Origin: Oscillospiraceae bacterium UBA4632
GTDB taxonomy: Bacteria; Bacillota; Clostridia; Oscillospirales; Oscillospiraceae
Direction of reading: 5' to 3'
Length of the DNA stretch: 16,791 nucleotides
NCBI GenBank assembly: GCA_002405995.1
Contig: DHMW01000094.1
Coordinates: 9,840 to 26,630 of the forward strand
In this document: positions 14,110 to 16,791 of the stretch, in pieces
How the letters are laid out: each line of letters begins with the position of its first letter
Numbering within the stretch: position 1 is the first letter of the stretch
The notes under the pieces: model-generated
Seen by the model: the letters and a program-made list of their open reading frames with translations, nothing else
Databases searched by the model: none
What the model was told of the DNA's origin: nothing
Translations under genes and position numbers: made by a program

Positions 14110-15301
14110 TCGGGAACAGGACAATTTGACGCGCGGGGAGTTCCGGCGTTCGCAGGCGGCGCCGCGCCGCAGCGGCGGCTTTGGCCGCGCGCTGCGCGTA
14201 CTGCTCACGCTGCTTATCGTGCTGGCGGTGGTAGTCGCCGCCGCGTGGAAGGATCTGAAAAGCCTTGACAGCGTGAAGCGCCTGTTTTCTTACAATAAAA
14301 TCACACAGGATGAGCAGGGCAAGGCGGAGCTGTACGCCTTCAGCAATGACCGCAGCAATGTGTTCGCGCTGCTGGGGGAGAAGCTGCTGGTCGTTTCGAC
14401 GACGGGCGTGCAGCTGCTCGACAGCGACGGCGAGAGCGTCTACACCGGAAACGTGAAGCTCACAAATCCTGCCATCGCCGTGGGAGGGCAGACCGCCGCG
14501 GTCTACGATGTGGGCGCGCAGACGCTGCTGATCTTCTCCGGAAGCGGCCTGGTGCGCGACATGAGCGGCGAGTGCAGCGGCGGGATACTGTCCGTTTCGC
14601 TGAATTCGTCGGACTATCTGGCGCTCAACACGGAAAAGAGCGGCTATAAATCCGCCGTCACGGTGTATGATGCCGCGGGAGAGAAGGTATTTGCCTTCCG
14701 CTCCTCCGAGCGCTATGTCATTGACGCGGCGGTGCTGCGCGATTGCAAGCACATGGCGGCGGTGACGCTGGGAGAATCGGACGGGGCGTTTGCCAACACT
14801 GTGAGCCTCTACGCGCTGGAAAGCGAGAAGGCCGTCGCGGTCAATACGCTGACCGGATCGCTCGTGCTCTCGCTCGGCAGCGTGGGCGGGACGCTCTCAT
14901 GCCTGACCGACGACAGCCTGACGCTGCTCAGATCCGACGGCTCGCTTGCCGGAAGCTATCGCTTTCCGTACCCCTATCTGCGCGGAGCGAGCATGGATGG
15001 GGAGAGCTTTGCTGCGCTGCTGCTGAGCCGCTACCGCTCCGGCAGCGCGCTGCGGCTCGTGACCGTCGGCGCGGACGGAGCGGAGCTTGCGAGCCTTGAC
15101 AGCCGCAGCGAGGTGCTGTCGCTGTCGGCGGCGGGGAAGTATGTTGCCGTGCTCTACAGCGACAGCCTTGTCATCTACACGCCGCAGCTGGAGGAATACG
15201 CGCGGCTCGACGGTACAGAGTACGCGCGGGAGGTCCGGATGCGCGCCGACGGCACGGCGGTGCTGGTCGGCTCGGCGTCAGCATGGCTTTATATCCCGTA
15301 A
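14102..15301 (+). CDS. DUF5711 family membrane-anchored beta-propeller-like protein
   Basis: A 399-residue protein of no known function. A basic N-terminal tail (to about residue 30) is followed by one membrane helix (about 31-48, LRVLLTLLIVLAVVVAAAW), then an outside domain made of repeated beta-strand pairs (LLGEKLLVVSTTGVQLLDSDG, YLALNTEKSGYKSAVTVYDAAG, YVAVLYSDSLVIYTPQ), which suggests a WD40-like or PQQ-like propeller. This fits the DUF5711 family common in clostridia. The start at 14102 is inferred from GAGG 12 bases upstream; two earlier ATGs (14084, 14090) are in frame. It overlaps truA by eight bases and is thus in the same transcript. Confidence 0.8.
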   Translation: MNDREQDNLTRGEFRRSQAAPRRSGGFGRALRVLLTLLIVLAVVVAAAWKDLKSLDSVKRLFSYNKITQDEQGKAELYAFSNDRSNVFALLGEKLLVVSTTGVQLLDSDGESVYTGNVKLTNPAIAVGGQTAAVYDVGAQTLLIFSGSGLVRDMSGECSGGILSVSLNSSDYLALNTEKSGYKSAVTVYDAAGEKVFAFRSSERYVIDAAVLRDCKHMAAVTLGESDGAFANTVSLYALESEKAVAVNTLTGSLVLSLGSVGGTLSCLTDDSLTLLRSDGSLAGSYRFPYPYLRGASMDGESFAALLLSRYRSGSALRLVTVGADGAELASLDSRSEVLSLSAAGKYVAVLYSDSLVIYTPQLEEYARLDGTEYAREVRMRADGTAVLVGSASAWLYIP

Positions 15302-15330
15302 TTTCTGCAAAACGCCAAAAAAGTTACAAT
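15302..15330 (+). promoter_or_regulatory. Weak candidate promoter before the CvpA-family gene
   Basis: TACAAT (15325-15330) with TTTCTG 17 bases upstream (15302-15307), in the only AT-rich gap (15302-15357) between truA and the right edge. The -35 is poor; read-through from upstream may be enough. Confidence 0.35.
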
Positions 15331-15357
15331 TTGTGCCTTGAATGAAATGAGTGAAAC

Positions 15358-16080
15358 ATGGATAATGGACTTATCATCGATGCGATGTTCGCGCTCGTGC
15401 TGATCCTTGGCGCGGTGCTCGGCGCAAGGCGCGGGCTGTTCCGCAGCCTGATGGCGCTGGTGGCCGTCGTTGCCGCGCTGGTCGGCGCGTCGCTGCTGGC
15501 GGACGCGCTGACGGAGCCGGTGACCGGCGCGCTGATGCCGCGCGCGGAGAAAAGCGTGCAGGAATGGTTCGACGCCGAAAAGCGGCAGGACGAGAGCCTG
15601 CCGGCGGAGACCGAGCACGGCGAGGGCGCTGAGGCAGACGGCGCGGAGGCGGCGGATGACGCGCCGCTGGACGTGACAGGGCTTCTCAAGCGGCTGCTGC
15701 GCTTCGACCTTGACGGCGCGGTGCGCGATTCGCTGCGGAAGCAGGCGCAGAGCGCGGCGCTTGCCGCGGTGCGCACGCTGCTTGCCAGCGTGGTGCGCAC
15801 GCTGCTGTTTGTGCTGGGCTTCCTGCTGCTGACGGCTTTGCTGCGGCTTTTGACGCGGGGGCTTGACAAGCTGTTCGATCTGCCGGTGCTGCACACGCTC
15901 AACTCGCTTGGCGGCGGGGCGCTGGGGCTCATCGAGAGCGCGCTGCTGCTGTTTCTGGTCTGCGGCCTTGCGCCGAAGCTCGGCGTCACGGTGTTCGACG
16001 ATTACGAGAGCGGCTCGTATCTTCTGGTATTTTTCATGCAGCAAAGCCCGCGCAGCCTTGCCGCCGTGCTGAGGCGCTGA
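15358..16080 (+). CDS. CvpA family membrane protein
   Basis: A 240-residue protein with membrane spans at about 4-22, 28-48, 140-165 and 184-204, the four-helix layout of CvpA/colicin V production-type proteins. The N-terminal pattern IIDAMFALVLILGAVLGARRGLFR is typical, as is the Gly-rich LNSLGGGALGLIESALLL in the last span. Residues about 70-105 form a Glu/Asp/Ala-rich insert between the second and third helices, longer than I expect for the family. The function is unclear; E. coli CvpA is linked to purine control, colicin secretion and envelope stress. The ribosome binding site is weak. It is followed after 25 bases by the Clp ATPase. Confidence 0.8.
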   Translation: MDNGLIIDAMFALVLILGAVLGARRGLFRSLMALVAVVAALVGASLLADALTEPVTGALMPRAEKSVQEWFDAEKRQDESLPAETEHGEGAEADGAEAADDAPLDVTGLLKRLLRFDLDGAVRDSLRKQAQSAALAAVRTLLASVVRTLLFVLGFLLLTALLRLLTRGLDKLFDLPVLHTLNSLGGGALGLIESALLLFLVCGLAPKLGVTVFDDYESGSYLLVFFMQQSPRSLAAVLRR

Positions 16081-16105
16081 CTTTTACCCTGATGGAGGAA
16101 TCTAC

Positions 16106-16791
16106 ATGCAGCCACAACTTTGTTCCAGATGCAAGAAAAATATCGCCGTTGTGTTCATCACGCGGCAGGAGAACGGTAAAAACGTAAATGAGGGCCTTTG
16201 CCTCAAGTGCGCGAAGAACCTGGGGCTGCCCCAGGTGGACGAGATGATGCGCCGCATGGGCATCACGGACGAGGACCTTGACAATATTTCAAACGAGATG
16301 ATGGGCGCCTTCGGCGGCGCGGAGAATCTTGAAGGGCTGAGCGACGCCGACGATCCGGACGGCGCGGACGACGAGGATGGCAAGACCGCGACCTTCCCGT
16401 TCCTGAGCCGCTTTTTCGGCGGCAGCCCCGCTGCGAACGACGCACAGGGCGGCGACGCCGAGCAGCCGCAGCGCCCGCGCGGCGACAAAAAGGCGGAAAA
16501 GGGCAGCAAGCACAAGTTCCTGGATTCGTACTGCATCAACCTCTCTCAGCGCGCACGCGAGGGCAAGCTGGATGCGGTCATCGGCCGCGAGGAGGAGATC
16601 GAGCGCGTGATCCAGATCCTGAACCGCCGCCAGAAGAACAACCCCTGCCTCATCGGCGAGCCGGGCGTCGGCAAGACCGCCATCGCCGAGGGGCTTGCCC
16701 AGCGCATCGCCGCGGGCGATGTGCCCTTTAAGCTCAGGAGCAAGGAGGTCTACCTGCTCGATCTGACGGCGCTCGTCGCGGGCACGCAGTT
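16106..16791 (+). CDS. Clp-type AAA+ unfoldase with N-terminal zinc finger (3' end cut by window edge)
   Basis: The first 228 residues are visible. Four cysteines (C6, C9 and C32, C35) form a CxxC...CxxC zinc finger like those of ClpE and McsA. A linker of about 110 residues follows that is rich in Asp, Gly and Pro. The first AAA+ domain then begins (LDSYCINLSQRAREGKLDAVIGREEEIERVIQIL) with Walker A GEPGVGKT (184-191). This is the ClpC/ClpE class that unfolds proteins for ClpP. The usual paired Clp-N repeats are absent, which favours a ClpE-like protein. GGAGGA lies 7 bases before the ATG. It is probably in the same transcript as the CvpA-family gene. Confidence 0.88.
   Translation, partial: MQPQLCSRCKKNIAVVFITRQENGKNVNEGLCLKCAKNLGLPQVDEMMRRMGITDEDLDNISNEMMGAFGGAENLEGLSDADDPDGADDEDGKTATFPFLSRFFGGSPAANDAQGGDAEQPQRPRGDKKAEKGSKHKFLDSYCINLSQRAREGKLDAVIGREEEIERVIQILNRRQKNNPCLIGEPGVGKTAIAEGLAQRIAAGDVPFKLRSKEVYLLDLTALVAGTQ

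Overview
The window looks like chromosomal DNA from a high-GC, low-motif-diversity clostridium, most likely an Oscillospiraceae-type gut Firmicute. This is inferred from the gene families (YtvI, PheB, DUF1292, a CooC/CooT nickel pair, the ecfA1-ecfA2-ecfT-truA order), from clear AGGAGG-type ribosome binding sites, and from sigma-A promoters standing out in GC-rich sequence. I see no transposase, integrase, CRISPR array, tRNA or phage gene.

Left part (1-4419). A partial SsnA-type amidohydrolase gene runs off the left edge on the minus strand, behind a long leader that can form hairpins. Upstream of it, on the same strand, lie a probable 6S RNA gene and a small acidic DUF1292 protein with a good promoter. 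Divergent from these is a class A penicillin-binding protein (transglycosylase plus transpeptidase). It ends at a hairpin terminator shared with the convergent ytvI gene.

Middle (4405-9780). ytvI (AI-2E-like membrane protein) and pheB (ACT-domain protein) are divergent. pheB is followed by a strong terminator lying only 16 bases before the start codon of an unusually short aspartokinase that keeps roughly one ACT domain. Next is a compact three-gene nickel cassette with its own promoter and terminators: a CooC ATPase, a small protein with 16 histidines in its first 36 residues, and a CooT protein. Facing it on the minus strand are plsY (phospholipid synthesis) and queH (queuosine tRNA modification), overlapping by 16 bases behind one promoter.

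Right part (9850-16791). A consensus-like promoter starts a long plus-strand run: an RlmI/RlmK-like SAM methyltransferase, the energy-coupling module ecfA1-ecfA2-ecfT (shared ATPase/transmembrane engine for vitamin and metal uptake), truA (tRNA pseudouridine synthase), a membrane-anchored DUF5711 beta-propeller-like protein, a CvpA-family membrane protein, and the start of a Clp-type AAA+ unfoldase with an N-terminal zinc finger, cut by the right edge. Gaps between most of these genes are tiny or negative, so one transcript is likely, with a possible extra weak promoter before cvpA.

The most interesting items are the self-contained nickel cassette with a His-rich protein whose domain order is reversed relative to classical CooJ, the compact aspartokinase behind a terminator or attenuator, the 6S RNA, and the structured ssnA leader.
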